A stretch of DNA of 64,000 nucleotides from Sphingobacterium lactis (GTDB lineage Bacteria; Bacteroidota; Bacteroidia; Sphingobacteriales; Sphingobacteriaceae). Under the pieces are notes generated by a model. That model worked only from the letters and a program-made list of their open reading frames with translations, ran no database searches and had not been told where the DNA came from. The stretch covers positions 3,038,001 to 3,102,000 of the forward strand of contig NZ_CP049246.1 of NCBI RefSeq assembly GCF_011046555.1, given 5' to 3'. Positions 50,088 to 61,000 of this stretch are shown here, piece by piece; positions within the stretch are counted from its first letter, which is position 1, and the number at the start of each line of letters is the position of its first letter. The position numbers and the translations under genes are program-made.

Positions 50088-50951
50088 TTAGAATTTGGAT
50101 TTGGACACTTTTGCAGCGTTCGGAAGATACGTTGGTAAAGCAGCCGATCCATACCATTTATAAATGCTATATGACAAAATACCCGCATGAATGGCCGGAT
50201 CGGACTCCAATACTTCTTTAACTTCTTCAACTGTATGCAGGTTATTCAAAATAAATAACCCTCTGTAATTATCTTCATTCTTTTGGAAAGGACCTGCAAC
50301 GATCAGCTTTCCTTCTTCGACCAACCGTTTGATGTTTGCCATATGGCCCTTGAACTTTTCATTGATAATGGTCTTGTCCTGCTCCTTACTATCGCCCGTT
50401 TTCAGAACGACAAAGAAATAAGATTTCATACCATACTCATCAGCGCCAAGTTCCTTGGCCAAGGCTTCATCGTATGTGGTTAGTGCAGGGTCCAACGCTC
50501 TTGCTTGCGCAAGAGTGTTAGACCTATTATACACTAAATTATGGGCTTTCTGTTCATTCGCAATGCGCACGCGCATTTGCTTTTCGTTCAGTTGTTCATA
50601 GGCAATTTCTTTCGGGAAATCATGCTGCTCATTCCTGAACACCAATGTTTGCCCCTCCATCGCCCCAACAAACTCCACAATCTGGTTTTTATTCTGCCCG
50701 AGCACTTGCGCGGACAGCACCAACTTGCCATCTTTAAGAGCTATCTGCAGGTATTCTTGAACCTGCATCTGCCCATTGGCATCCTGTTGGTATGTAAAGC
50801 CTTTCAGCTCATTCGTATTGATATAGTCCCAGTGTTCCGTATTCTTGGATTGCTCCTGTTGCCAGTCGCCGACCAAGAACTCGGGAATTTTCACTTGCGC
50901 CGTCAGGGCATTCGCCAGACAAATCGCCACAGCGCTCAACATTAATTTCAT
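50088..50951 (-). CDS. Exported two-domain protein: DUF6265-like plus YciI-like
   Basis: Signal peptide (VAICLANALTA). Residues about 22-145 resemble the DUF6265-type lipocalin-like domain (FLVGDWQQEQ, FVGAMEGQTLVFRNEQHDFPKEIAYEQL). Residues from about 175 are a YciI-like ferredoxin-fold domain (KSYFFVVLKTGDSKEQD, HMANIKRLVEEGKLIVAGPF, GLFILN, ESDPAIHAGILSYSIYKWYG). The fusion puts a usually cytosolic YciI fold in the periplasm. Function unknown. It follows fbp by 32 bases, with a 9-bp hairpin (50955-50977) between. Confidence 0.8.
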   Translation of the reverse strand: MKLMLSAVAICLANALTAQVKIPEFLVGDWQQEQSKNTEHWDYINTNELKGFTYQQDANGQMQVQEYLQIALKDGKLVLSAQVLGQNKNQIVEFVGAMEGQTLVFRNEQHDFPKEIAYEQLNEKQMRVRIANEQKAHNLVYNRSNTLAQARALDPALTTYDEALAKELGADEYGMKSYFFVVLKTGDSKEQDKTIINEKFKGHMANIKRLVEEGKLIVAGPFQKNEDNYRGLFILNNLHTVEEVKEVLESDPAIHAGILSYSIYKWYGSAALPTYLPNAAKVSKSKF

Positions 50952-50954
50952 GAT

Positions 50955-50977
50955 CTTTATTTTTTACCAAAATAAAG
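50955..50977 (-). promoter_or_regulatory. AT-rich hairpin between fbp and the YciI-like gene
   Basis: ctttatttt (50955-50963) / aaaataaag (50969-50977) with a 5-base loop, between the fbp stop codon and the next ATG. It could attenuate read-through from the pckA-fbp transcript; no T run distinct from the stem. Confidence 0.4.
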
Positions 50978-50983
50978 AAAATG

Positions 50984-52009
50984 TTAAGCAAATGTTGGTT
51001 CCGCTTTTGAAAATTCACGGATATACTGCTCTACCAACTCCACCATGTTCTTGCTCCCGATGATCAGGGGCACACGCTGGTGCAATTCGGTCGGCATCAC
51101 ATCCAATATCGGCATGGTACCGGTTGACGCACGACCACCGGCCTGCTCAGCGATAAATGCCAACGGATTGCACTCGTACATCAAACGCAGCTTCCCATTC
51201 GGATAACTGTAGGTATCCGGATATAGGAATAACCCGCCCTGAATCATGTTCCTATGAAAATCAGCTACCAAAGATCCGATATACCGTGAGGAATATGGAC
51301 GCTTCGTTTTCGGATCGATTTCTTTGCAGAACTGCAAATAGTTTTTGATCGCTTGTGAAAACTGATTGTAATTGCTTTCGTTCACGGAATACGTACGGCC
51401 ATCTTCAGGGATCTGCAATTGCGGATGCGATAAGCAGAACTCACCAATGGATGGATCCAATGTAAAACCATTGACTCCTTTTCCCGTGCTGTACACCAGC
51501 ATGGTAGATGACCCATAAATCACATAACCGGCCGCCACCTGGCTTCTTCCGCTCTGTTCAAAATCACGATCTTCCATCCCATCAGCAGTACTTACACGTC
51601 TGTATATGGAGAAGATAGTTCCAACCGATACATTGGAATCGATATTGGACGAACCGTCCAATGGATCGAAATAAACCATGTACTTGCCAACAGCATATTG
51701 TTTCTGTTGCGTCAGGTCCTTTCCTTCTTCATGTTCTTCAGATGCCAAGTAACAGCACTCTCCTACCTTACGGAGTGCATCCATAAAGTGGTTATCGGCA
51801 AAAACATCCAATTTTTGCTGTTCTTCTCCTTGGACATTGGTTTCTCCCTGTTTACCAAGGATATCTGCCAAGCCCGCTTTATTGACCTCGCGGTGAACGA
51901 TCTTTGCGGCCAAGGAAATGGCCTGCAGCAATCGGGTAAAATCACCTTTTGCCTGCGGAAATTGCATCTGTTGAGCAGAAATAAACTGCTCTAGGGTTTG
52001 AATGCTCAT
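50984..52009 (-). CDS. fbp: Fructose-1,6-bisphosphatase, class 1
   Basis: Gluconeogenic phosphatase of 341 residues: [13 protein letters not shown], the metal site [44 protein letters not shown], and [30 protein letters not shown]. Lies 10 bases after pckA, so the two committed steps of gluconeogenesis are co-transcribed. Confidence 0.97.
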   Translation of the reverse strand: MSIQTLEQFISAQQMQFPQAKGDFTRLLQAISLAAKIVHREVNKAGLADILGKQGETNVQGEEQQKLDVFADNHFMDALRKVGECCYLASEEHEEGKDLTQQKQYAVGKYMVYFDPLDGSSNIDSNVSVGTIFSIYRRVSTADGMEDRDFEQSGRSQVAAGYVIYGSSTMLVYSTGKGVNGFTLDPSIGEFCLSHPQLQIPEDGRTYSVNESNYNQFSQAIKNYLQFCKEIDPKTKRPYSSRYIGSLVADFHRNMIQGGLFLYPDTYSYPNGKLRLMYECNPLAFIAEQAGGRASTGTMPILDVMPTELHQRVPLIIGSKNMVELVEQYIREFSKAEPTFA

Positions 52010-52019
52010 CTGTATAGAA

Positions 52020-53594
52020 TTAACCTACAACTTTTTCCAATTCAGCAACCGAATATTGCGCATAGTTCTCCTCGAACATTGCTTTCAATTTGTTCGCCAT
52101 CTCTTCGTATGCTTCGGTATTTTCCCACATTTTGCGCGGGCTTAAAATATTGCTTGGTACATCCGGGCATTCGCGTGGCATCTGCAAGTCAAAAACAAGG
52201 TGTTTTTCGAAACCTGCTTCCGATAGGTGACCATCCATTGCGGAACGGATCAACTGACGGGTATAGGACAGCTGAATACGACGTCCTACGCCGTATGGAC
52301 CTGCAACCCAACCTGTGTTCACCAACCATACCTGGATATTTGGATTCTGCTCCAATTTACGCTTCAACATTTCTGCGTAGCGCATTGGGTGCAAAGGCAT
52401 GAAGGCAGCGCCGAAACATGCAGAGAAAGTCGCTGTAGGCGTTTTTACCCCCATCTCCGTACCGGCAACCTTAGCTGTATACCCATTGATGAAGTAGAAC
52501 ATGGCTTGCTCTGGAGTCAATTTGGAAATCGGAGGAAGTACACCGAACGCATCTGCACTAAGGAAGAAAATGTGTTCCGGAGAATCTCCATAACCTTTTG
52601 GATTGACATTCTCCAAAAACTCGATCGGATAAGAAGCGCGCATGTTTTCGGTAATGCTATTATCGTTATAATCTACTTCGCGCGTACCTGGTTTAAAATT
52701 CACGTTCTCCAATAGCGCACCGAAACGGATTGCATTGAAAATCTGTGGTTCATGCTGTTGCGTCAAACCAATTGTTTTTGCATAACATCCACCTTCGAAG
52801 TTAAATACTTCATTTTCTGTCCATGCGTGCTCATCATCGCCGATCAGTAAGCGTCCGTGGTCAGATGATAGCGTTGTTTTCCCTGTTCCTGATAGGCCAA
52901 AGAACAAGGCTGTATCCTTATCCTTGCCCACATTTGCGGAACAGTGCATGGTTAATACATTATGTTTGGTCGGTAAGTAATAGTTTAATGCCGAGAATAT
53001 ACTCTTTTTGATCTCACCGGTATAGGCTGTACCCATAATCAAGACAATATGTCTAGTTAGGTCCAAAACCACACAGTGGGAAGTCGGAAGGCCTAGGGCT
53101 TCATGATCTTCCAATTTCAATTGCGATGCCGCAAGGACGGTCCAATCGACAGACTCCTGGGTGTTGACATCGATATTGATGAACATGTTGTTCACGAAAA
53201 TATCCTGACATGGATTTTCCGTTACGGTAAGAACGTTCTGCGCATAATCTTTATGATTACAAGCTTGAACTGAACGTACATACACAGGAATGTTAGACAG
53301 GTATTGGCTAACACGGGTCAATAATTGGTCAAACAATTCTGGGCTTACCGGTTTATTCACCTTCCCCCAGTTGATTTGCTCTGCAGTTTCCGCATCTTTT
53401 ACCAAAAAACGGGACTCTGGTGAGCGACCGGTAAAAATACCGGTTTTAAAACATAAAGCGCCGGTCTCACTCAGCTCAGCATCTTTATTGTTGATTGCAT
53501 GTTCTACCAATTCGGGAACGGGTAGCTGGAAATAAACGGGGCCTACCGGTCTTATACCTAAGGCCTCCAATTGAACACTGATTAATTTTGTCAT
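52020..53594 (-). CDS. pckA: Phosphoenolpyruvate carboxykinase (ATP)
   Basis: Converts oxaloacetate and ATP to PEP. P-loop [13 protein letters not shown], kinase-2 LIGDDEHAW, substrate residues in [11 protein letters not shown] and [11 protein letters not shown], and [19 protein letters not shown]. 524 residues is typical. First gene of the pckA-fbp operon, with a -7 element at 53616-53623 on the minus strand. Confidence 0.98.
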   Translation of the reverse strand: MTKLISVQLEALGIRPVGPVYFQLPVPELVEHAINNKDAELSETGALCFKTGIFTGRSPESRFLVKDAETAEQINWGKVNKPVSPELFDQLLTRVSQYLSNIPVYVRSVQACNHKDYAQNVLTVTENPCQDIFVNNMFINIDVNTQESVDWTVLAASQLKLEDHEALGLPTSHCVVLDLTRHIVLIMGTAYTGEIKKSIFSALNYYLPTKHNVLTMHCSANVGKDKDTALFFGLSGTGKTTLSSDHGRLLIGDDEHAWTENEVFNFEGGCYAKTIGLTQQHEPQIFNAIRFGALLENVNFKPGTREVDYNDNSITENMRASYPIEFLENVNPKGYGDSPEHIFFLSADAFGVLPPISKLTPEQAMFYFINGYTAKVAGTEMGVKTPTATFSACFGAAFMPLHPMRYAEMLKRKLEQNPNIQVWLVNTGWVAGPYGVGRRIQLSYTRQLIRSAMDGHLSEAGFEKHLVFDLQMPRECPDVPSNILSPRKMWENTEAYEEMANKLKAMFEENYAQYSVAELEKVVG

Positions 53595-53615
53595 ATATAG
53601 GCTTTATTTTGCTTG

Positions 53616-53623
53616 CAAAGCTA
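53616..53623 (-). promoter_or_regulatory. -7 element of the pckA-fbp operon
   Basis: Minus strand TAGCTTTG, a full TAnnTTTG match, 22 bases before the pckA ATG. Confidence 0.6.
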
Positions 53624-54090
53624 TATATATTTTTAGCAATAAAAAAAGAATATTTAGCATATTGTAAAATATACACAATTATAACAAATTGATTTATAGT
53701 GATTTAAATTTTAAAATTAAAATTATCATAATTTAGCAAAGAAATTAGTCATTTTGGGATTTATCAAGCAATCTGCGTTTAAATGATTTAAAGCTGGTTT
53801 TTAGCTTTTTAACACCTTAAAAGGACAATTTTTGGCGTAATGCAAAATTTTCAATCGGAAAATTCGGTTAGAATTTTAGCCTGCTAAAATTAATTACCAA
53901 TATGTATTTATAAATTGACAATATATGTTTAGTTATTCAAATAAAATGTTAGGATATGCACCCTACCTTTATTTATCGAATAACATAAAATTTAGCAAGC
54001 GCATCAAATCGAATGAAAAAAGCGGATAAAAAGTGATCCCGCAAAAGTGTTCTGACAATGGAACCATAATTCCCTACATTCAGATTACAA
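53624..54090. other. AT-rich divergent spacer
   Basis: Long gap between pckA and the LLM oxidoreductase gene. No gene, RNA or repeat recognised. A plus-strand frame open from 54033 is an upstream extension of the LLM gene without conserved residues. Confidence 0.5.
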
Positions 54091-54118
54091 TCCTAAAGCG
54101 ATTTAGGATGTATCTTTA
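54091..54118 (+). promoter_or_regulatory. Palindrome and -7-like box before the LLM gene
   Basis: tcctaaa, gcga, tttagga (54091-54108) is a 7-bp dyad placed just upstream of TATCTTTA (54111-54118; one base off TAnnTTTG). The ATG at 54123 follows within 5 bases, so the transcript would have almost no leader. The dyad overlaps where polymerase would sit, as for a repressor site. Confidence 0.45.
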
Positions 54119-54122
54119 CCGA

Positions 54123-55124
54123 ATGAATAAAATCAATTACTCTGCCTTAGAATTAGCAACCATCACCAAGAATAAAACCGCTGGCGACGCCATTGCACGC
54201 GCTACAGTTGGTGCACAATATATCGATGAATTAGGTTTCACGCGGATGTGGCTTGCCGAACATCACAATATGGAGCATATTGCGAGCTCAGCAACCTCAG
54301 TACTCATTGGCCATATCGCCGGGCATACAAAAAATATCCGCGTCGGCTCGGGTGGCATTATGCTGCCAAACCACGCCCCTTTGGTCATCGCCGAACAATT
54401 CGGAACACTCGAGGCCATCTACCCAGGTCGGATTGATTTGGGTTTGGGACGGGCACCTGGAACAGATCAGATTACTGCCATGGCTTTGCGCCGCAACAAC
54501 CTGAATACCGCTTTTTACTTTAAGGACGACGTTCTTGCCCTGCAGCAGTTTTTCAGTAAGAACAATTACACGTCCAAGGTGCGTGCTTTCCCAGGCGAAG
54601 GACAGGATGTGCCGATCTGGATTTTGGGTTCCAGCACCGATAGTGCATTTTTGGCTGCAGAATTAGGCTTGCCTTACGCTTTTGCGGCACATTTTGCACC
54701 GCGCATGCTGGAAACTGCCGCTGAAATCTATCATGCACATTTCAAACCTTCGGAGCAATTGCAAGAGCCCTACTTTATGGCCTGCGTCAATATTGTCGCC
54801 GCAGATACCGATGAAGAAGCACAGCACCTGGCCACCAGTCTGTTCAATCTTTTTTCCGGAATAGTAACCAATCGCAGGATGCCGTTGGCACCGCCAACAG
54901 AAAGACCTATCTATGAAGGTATTCAAGAAATTGAACAGGCCGTTGACAACATGATGGATAGCACCCTTATCGGAACTCCGCAGACCATTGCCGAGGGATT
55001 AAAAGTGCTTATCAAGAATACAAAGGCCCAAGAAATTATGTTTACCAATTACATTTATGATGATGAGAAAAGATTGAGGGGCTTTAAATTGGCGACTGAA
55101 GCTTTTGAAATCATTAATGGATAA
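54123..55124 (+). CDS. LLM-class (luciferase-like) flavin-dependent oxidoreductase
   Basis: Single-component bacterial-luciferase-fold enzyme using FMN/F420-type flavin. Start ATG 54123 (MNKINYSALELATITKN) fits the family; the longer frame adds no conserved sequence. Landmarks: YIDELGFTRMWLAEHHNME, VGSGGIMLPNHAPLVIAEQFGTLEAIYPGRIDLGLGRAPGTD, VPIWILGSSTDSAFLAAELGLPYAFAAHF and GTPQTIAEGL. 333 residues, the MsnO8-like subgroup. Substrate unknown. Single gene with a putative operator upstream. Confidence 0.92.
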   Translation: MNKINYSALELATITKNKTAGDAIARATVGAQYIDELGFTRMWLAEHHNMEHIASSATSVLIGHIAGHTKNIRVGSGGIMLPNHAPLVIAEQFGTLEAIYPGRIDLGLGRAPGTDQITAMALRRNNLNTAFYFKDDVLALQQFFSKNNYTSKVRAFPGEGQDVPIWILGSSTDSAFLAAELGLPYAFAAHFAPRMLETAAEIYHAHFKPSEQLQEPYFMACVNIVAADTDEEAQHLATSLFNLFSGIVTNRRMPLAPPTERPIYEGIQEIEQAVDNMMDSTLIGTPQTIAEGLKVLIKNTKAQEIMFTNYIYDDEKRLRGFKLATEAFEIING

Positions 55125-55233
55125 TCGCAGTTAATTTTACCAGATCAGCGCATTTGCGCCAGGATCCCTGGTGATGAGCCATAAAATTTATCAGCTTATA
55201 TAAAACAATATCCAGTTTTATTCCTTTTAAAAA

Positions 55234-55268
55234 ATATAAGTTATTCTTTACCAAAGAATAACTTATAT
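55234..55268. promoter_or_regulatory. Perfect 16-bp inverted repeat, 3-base loop
   Basis: atataagttattcttt (55234-55249), acc, then the exact complement (55253-55268). No T tail. It lies 110 bases past the LLM gene and 50 bases upstream of the flavoprotein promoter, so it is either a weak terminator or an upstream operator. Confidence 0.6.
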
Positions 55269-55283
55269 CACACTTACTATGTA

Positions 55284-55304
55284 ATGTATATCACATTTAT
55301 ACAT
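55284..55304. promoter_or_regulatory. Dyad overlapping the flavoprotein gene's -33 region
   Basis: atgtata, tcacatt, tatacat: 7-bp arms, centre 23-24 bases upstream of the -7 element at 55317. The position fits a transcription-factor site. Confidence 0.5.
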
Positions 55305-55316
55305 GTGGTATTTTTA

Positions 55317-55324
55317 TAGCTTTG
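55317..55324 (+). promoter_or_regulatory. -7 element of the FAD/NAD(P)-binding protein gene
   Basis: TAGCTTTG, a full TAnnTTTG match, giving a leader of about 110 bases. No TTG at -33; the dyad at 55284-55304 occupies that place. Confidence 0.55.
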
Positions 55325-55441
55325 GTTAATAAATTAAGGGTCATGTATTGAACTTTGTCATCTGACGAGTTTTTTACATAATTTATGTTCCCAATGCATA
55401 AACTAGATAATAGAGTACACATTTACAGTTAATAAAATCCA

Positions 55442-57262
55442 ATGATTTGGAATTCATCCCATATTGACCCATCTGAAGTGGACTTATGGTTAAATCATAA
55501 CATCCTAGAACCTGCGGATATTTACGTGGCCGATCTTCCTATGCACTACATTGGCCTCGTTGGTGCTGGACCTAAAGGTTTATTTGCACTGATTAAGTTT
55601 GTTGAGGCTTATATGATGGCTGATTCCATTGAACATGTTGAACTTCACTGGTTCAATACCGACAAAACTTTCGGAACGGGCCCCTACTTTAGCAAAGATA
55701 TTCCAACTCTATTTACCTTACATGATTGTATTGGAAACATCTCCTGCTATAGCAAAGAGACTTCCGAGCGTGGCATGTTAAAAACTGTATCCCTATTCGA
55801 TTGGCTTAGCGAACATAGCCGTTCGGAAGATATGCCCAAGAGATCAGATTTTTGTTCACGCGAGTTATTTGGCCACTATCTAAAGGACCAACTCCATGCG
55901 ATTATCCAACAGTGCCCCCCTAGCCTCCATATCAAGATGCTGCAGGCTACTGTGGATGATGTAGATCGTCGTGGAGATAATTTCACCCTATCAACGAACA
56001 AAGGTGCTATGCCCTTTACCTACGAATCGGTGTTGATCGCCAGCGGACATTCATTTTCCAGGGATTCCTACCGCGATGCTCAGTCCAATGGGTCCATCAT
56101 CATGGAACCCTACCCATTGGAAAAATTGGATTTTATACCGGCCAGACAGGAAGTGGCCGTCCAGGGAATCGGCTTATCCTTTTCGGATGTAGCACTATAT
56201 CTTACGGAAGGACGAGGTGGCATATTCTATAAACAGGACAATGAATACAAATACCTGCCTTCAGGTTTTGAGCCCAAATTATATCCATTTTCTAAGCGGA
56301 GCCTTCCGACCCTGCCGCGCGGGATCTTTTGGGAGGGCCACCAATTTGTACCCAAGATCATGGATGAGGTTTGGATGGACAGGTTACGGCAATTGGGGCG
56401 GCATTTAAATTTTAAAGAAGATATCCTGCAGGATTGGAACCTGGAATGTCAAATTGCCTTTTATGAACAGTTTCCCGATACAAACCATTTTTCGGATGTG
56501 GAGATTCTCCATCTCATCGAAAACTATGACAGGGAACAGATCTTTTCCATCAACGCGCTGATTGATCCATTGGCGTATTCCAAAGTTCCACCGGACTCCC
56601 ATTACCAAGAGTTTATCGTGGATCTTTCCATGTATTGCCTACAGCATTCAAAGGGCGGCGAACTGAAAAGTCCCATGGGTGCAGCGATTGGTGCATTTAG
56701 GGAAGGCTTTTACAAAATTATCCAACTCCATGAGGAAATCGGATTTGATGAGGAATCACAGATTTTATTCCTAACGGAATGGATGAATTATTTTGGACAC
56801 ATTAGCTTCGGATCGACAAGAGATGTCAATGAAAAACTCTTTTGTCTAGTGAAGGACGGCTATATAAATTTCCTATTTTCTGACACGCCAAATGTGGAAA
56901 TGGCTGATGACCAATTTATCATTAGCAATGACTATATCAGCAAAACATTTGATTACCTGATCGATAGTCGCCTAACAAAAGGTGACCTGAACAAGAACAA
57001 CAATACCCTGCTGTCGAACCTATGTTCCAAAGGAATGATCTCCGAGCTTCGACTGAACAATTGTGCAACCGGCAAAATTGACCTGGAGAACGGGAAAGCA
57101 AGGAACGCTTATCCAAATTCGATACTTTACTTCTACGGTATTCCTGCAAATGGCAGATCACTTTTCAATGAGCACCTATCCCCAAATCTTTATGATTATG
57201 CGCGCAATTGGGCTCAAGAGTCCGTAGCAAGAATCAGCAAAAAGAAATACGTAAATGCCTGA
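55442..57262 (+). CDS. FAD/NAD(P)-binding protein (NAD_binding_9-like), 606 aa
   Basis: Flavoprotein of unknown reaction. After a 35-residue N-terminal extension comes a dinucleotide fold, YIGLVGAGPKGLFALIKF, then FGTGPYF, a second fold element LIASGHSFSRD, and VAVQGIGLSFSDVALYLTEGRGG. The C-terminal part has YPNSILYFYGIPANGRSLFNE, the usual last FAD-contact strand. This matches the FAD-NAD(P)-binding (pfam NAD_binding_9) group, whose members often occur in specialised biosynthetic loci. Codon use is less GC-rich than in neighbouring housekeeping genes. It precedes a 30-codon gene and a SusC/SusD locus on the same strand. Confidence 0.82.
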   Translation: MIWNSSHIDPSEVDLWLNHNILEPADIYVADLPMHYIGLVGAGPKGLFALIKFVEAYMMADSIEHVELHWFNTDKTFGTGPYFSKDIPTLFTLHDCIGNISCYSKETSERGMLKTVSLFDWLSEHSRSEDMPKRSDFCSRELFGHYLKDQLHAIIQQCPPSLHIKMLQATVDDVDRRGDNFTLSTNKGAMPFTYESVLIASGHSFSRDSYRDAQSNGSIIMEPYPLEKLDFIPARQEVAVQGIGLSFSDVALYLTEGRGGIFYKQDNEYKYLPSGFEPKLYPFSKRSLPTLPRGIFWEGHQFVPKIMDEVWMDRLRQLGRHLNFKEDILQDWNLECQIAFYEQFPDTNHFSDVEILHLIENYDREQIFSINALIDPLAYSKVPPDSHYQEFIVDLSMYCLQHSKGGELKSPMGAAIGAFREGFYKIIQLHEEIGFDEESQILFLTEWMNYFGHISFGSTRDVNEKLFCLVKDGYINFLFSDTPNVEMADDQFIISNDYISKTFDYLIDSRLTKGDLNKNNNTLLSNLCSKGMISELRLNNCATGKIDLENGKARNAYPNSILYFYGIPANGRSLFNEHLSPNLYDYARNWAQESVARISKKKYVNA

Positions 57263-57348
57263 ACCCTATACAGGTGCATTTAAAAGGACTATTCAACATG
57301 TTTACAAAAACTTAACACCGATTTAATGAATCAATTAAATCCCGCTGG

Positions 57349-57356
57349 TATATTTG
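57349..57356 (+). promoter_or_regulatory. -7 element before the 30-codon gene
   Basis: TATATTTG, a full TAnnTTTG match, 22 bases before the ATG of the small gene; the -33 box is not convincing. Confidence 0.5.
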
Positions 57357-57378
57357 ATAAACAAAAAAGATAAATGTT

Positions 57379-57471
57379 ATGATTAAAGATGAAGAACTAA
57401 CACAAGAATTGAATTCCTTTTTTAATGAATTCTTATTTGATGGTGATGATTTTAACTCAGAAGAGGATTAA
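57379..57471 (+). CDS. 30-residue acidic peptide, function unknown
   Basis: ATG at 57379 to TAA at 57471 encodes a 30-residue peptide rich in Asp/Glu and Phe/Leu: MIKDEELTQELNSFFNEF, then LFDGDDFNSEED. No Cys, no signal peptide. A -7 element 22 bases upstream and an isolated position 116 bases after the flavoprotein gene make it more credible than a random short frame. It could be a peptide substrate, a regulator or a leader peptide. An amphipathic helix followed by an acidic tail is the only visible structure. Confidence 0.45.
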   Translation: MIKDEELTQELNSFFNEFLFDGDDFNSEED

Positions 57472-58043
57472 AATCCACCATCAATTACCCTTCTCTCTCC
57501 ACTTCACCAACTACCTTTCTTTCTACTTCCATTTGCTTTATTTGAAATTGCTTTTGAGATTTTCTCGCCAGTGCGCTATTTCTAAATGTTCTGTTTAACA
57601 GGCTTGGAATTCCTTCCCCAAAAAACCTTCTTGATTATGTTTTTGTTACCAAACTTTTGGTAAAACTTACAACACGAAAGAAAAAAATTATTATTCGGAA
57701 ATTTCGTCGGTAACCTGCAAAATATACCAAAAACAACACACTAAACCTATACATCATTCAGACAATCAACACATTAACAGAATTATTGTCATATTTTTTT
57801 ATCAGATTTTAATTTTAGTTCCCTAATTTTAATTTATTGTTAACAATTAGAAATGTTTGAATTAACAAATATTTCTATGAATCAACAATAAAACCAATTA
57901 AAACCATTCCCATTAGACTTATTAGGGGATTAAAACCAGTATTGATGAAACCACCGTAGACGTTATCAAGAGTTGACCATGCACCAAAATGTGCTTTACA
58001 AGAAATTAAATTAACCAATTTATCAACTTAATTATGATCATTT
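57472..58043. other. Gene-free region upstream of the SusC-like gene
   Basis: About 570 bases without a credible frame. A small inverted repeat (ttaccaaacttttggtaa) lies at about 57646-57663. The pyrimidine-rich first 100 bases and AT-rich remainder hold no promoter that I can identify with confidence. Confidence 0.5.
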
Positions 58044-61000
58044 ATGTATTTCTACCTTAACCTAAAGAGATATATGCAGCTATTGGGCCGTTTGAACCAA
58101 GAGGCGCCAAAGTCCTTAAAATGGATCTTGATTTTATTTCTGCTCCTATTGTATAGCGCGCTCTTGCAAGCAAAAAGCAAATCGCACCATAAATTCCGAA
58201 CGGATGAACATCACGATCCACACACGCGTCACGGATCTGTATCGGACAGTACAAGAACGGCAACTACGCCCGTTCAACTGATCGTTAAAGGCCATGTCAA
58301 AAACAGTTCTGGGCAGCCCTTATCGGCAGCAACTGTTGTCGTCAAGGGCACACCCCGGAGTGTCTCTACCGACCGGAATGGGAATTTCGAAATTCAAGCC
58401 AGTGGAACAGAAACGCTAATCATCCGCTTTGTGGGCTTCAGGACGCAAGAGATACCCATCGGAGGGCGTTCTGAAATTACCGTAATCATGGCGCTGGAAG
58501 ACAAAGCCATTGAAGCGGTAGATGTCGTAGCCACAGGATTCCAAAATATAGACAGGCGAATTTTTACGGGTGCAGCCACGCAAGTGAAAGCAGAGGATGC
58601 ACAGCGATTTGGTGTACCTGACGTTTCTCGGATGCTCGAAGGTCAGGTGGCTGGGGTTTCCATGCAGAACGTATCGGGAACCTTTGGCGCTGCACCCAAA
58701 ATTCGTGTGCGTGGGGCAACCTCCATCACCGGGGACAACAAACCCCTATGGGTAATCGATGGTATTATCATCGAAGATGTGGTCAATATCTCAAACGACC
58801 AATTATCAACTGGGGATGCGAACACCCTCCTCGGATCGTCCGTAGCAGGGATAAATCCAGACGACATTGAGAGCTTTGAAATCCTGAAAGATGCAGCCGC
58901 AACATCTCTATACGGTGCGAGGGCCATGAATGGGGTCATAATCATCACCACCAAGAAAGGAAAGGCCGGCACACAATCGGTTTCTTACCTAAACAACATG
59001 ACCAGTTACCTTCGGCCAAGCTATACGCAATTTGATATCCTCAATTCCTATGACCAGATGTCCATCTATGCAGAGCTGGCACGGAAAGGAGCCATTGACT
59101 ATGCCCTGATCCGTAACAACATGAACTCCGGAATTTTCGGCAACCTTTCCCGGGCATTAACTACTTGGCGGGAAGATGGAACACCACTCGTGCAAAATAC
59201 CCATGAAGGCCGAGAGGAATTTTTGAGTCGGTATGTCCGCCAGAATACGGATTGGTTCAATACGCTTTTTAACAATTCCCTGATGCAGGAGCACTCCCTG
59301 AGTTTCTCGAACGGTACGGATAAGGTCCAAACGTATTATTCCACTTCCTTCCTGCAGGACAATGGATGGGCGAAATCCAATGGCGTCAGAAGGTACACCG
59401 CAAATATCCGAGGCAATTACAACATTTCCGATAAACTGACCTTAGGCTTATTGACGACCGGATCCATCCGTGACCAACGAGCACCGGGAACATTGGGACA
59501 GGATAGCAACCCCATCACAGGCGTTGTGTCTCGGGATTTTGACATCAACCCCTTTTCATACGCCATGAATACCTCCAGAGTCATTGCACCATACGATGAA
59601 AATGGCAACCATGAGTTCGTCACCATGAACTACGCCCCATTTAATATCCTCCATGAATTGGAAAGGAATTACATGGACCTGAAGATGTTGGACCTAAAAG
59701 TGCAGGGAGAGATCAACTATAAACTTCCAAAAAATATCCGATACAACTTCATTGGTGCCTATCGCTATGCCAGTACGGGAAATGAACATAAGATTTATGA
59801 GAATTCCAATTTGGCGAATGCCTATCGTGCCGGTACCAATTATGATGTCACGGGCAATGAAAGTGCTGTCATTGCGGATGCGAATCGATTTCTCTATCGC
59901 AACCTTAATAATCTTGAAGCACGCCCGACCACAGCCCTGCCGTATGGTGGCTTCTATATCACAAGCGAAAATGGTTTGAAGAGTTTTTACCTCCGGAACA
60001 GCTTGAATTGGGACCTCCATACCGACAAGCATTATTTTACAGCTTTTGGCATTCAGGAAATCAGGTACCTGGACCGCATGTCCAAAGAATCCATAGGCTA
60101 TGGTTACCAATTTGAAAAAGGCGGGGTTCCGTTTATCGACCCCAGGATGTTTACGAGGAATGTAGAAAGCAACTTTCCTTACTTTAAAATGAACGTCTTT
60201 CAAGATCGTTTTGTGGCCTTCGCCTCGAACCTCACCTATTCCTACGACGGCCGGTATCAATTCAGCGGAACATACCGCTATGATGGATCCAATCAATTGG
60301 GACGAAGCCGAGTGGCGCGCTGGTTACCGACATGGAATCTTTCCGGTTCCTGGAACATCGATCAAGAAGCCTTCATGAAAGATCAGCAATTCTTCAACAG
60401 CTTGGCGCTCCGTGGTACCTATGGATTAACGGCCAGTATGGGACCGGCCACCAATGCGAGTTTGGTCTTGCGATCCAACTCCGTCAATCGACCTCGGTTA
60501 ACCGACCAAGAGCCTGTGATCCGATTGGAATACCTCGAGAATAAAGACCTCACCTGGGAAAAGCAATATGAAACCAATATTGGTTTGGATGCGACCTTTC
60601 TCAATCGCCGCTACCAGGTGGTCCTGGATTTCTACAACCGGGAGGCCTTCGATCTAATCGGCCCACTCTTTATCTCCGGAATTGGCGGGGAGCACATGAA
60701 ATTTGCCAATTATGCCAATATGCGGACCCGTGGGCTGGAAGTGCTCTTGAAAGCCTCCATCTTCGATTCGGAAAACTGGAAATGGAAGGTTCAATTGACC
60801 AATGCATTCAACAGGACCCGGATCACGGACTTAAGGAACGAACCGAATATTTGGAACTTGGTGAACTCGGTCGGTGCAGCTAAAGAAGGTTTCCCACACC
60901 GCAGCCTATTCTCCATCGATTTTGTCCGCTTGAATGATGAATTGGGCACACCATTATACGTGAATCAGAGTGGCGATGTTTCCGACAACATCTTTCTGCA

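Noticed and set aside
54033..54122. N-terminal extension of the LLM oxidoreductase
   Set aside because: No conserved residues, and it covers the palindrome and -7-like box; ATG 54123 fits the family.
57379..57471. RiPP precursor as a firm call
   Set aside because: No Cys, no recognisable leader/core border and no known maturation enzyme adjacent; reported only as a peptide of unknown function.
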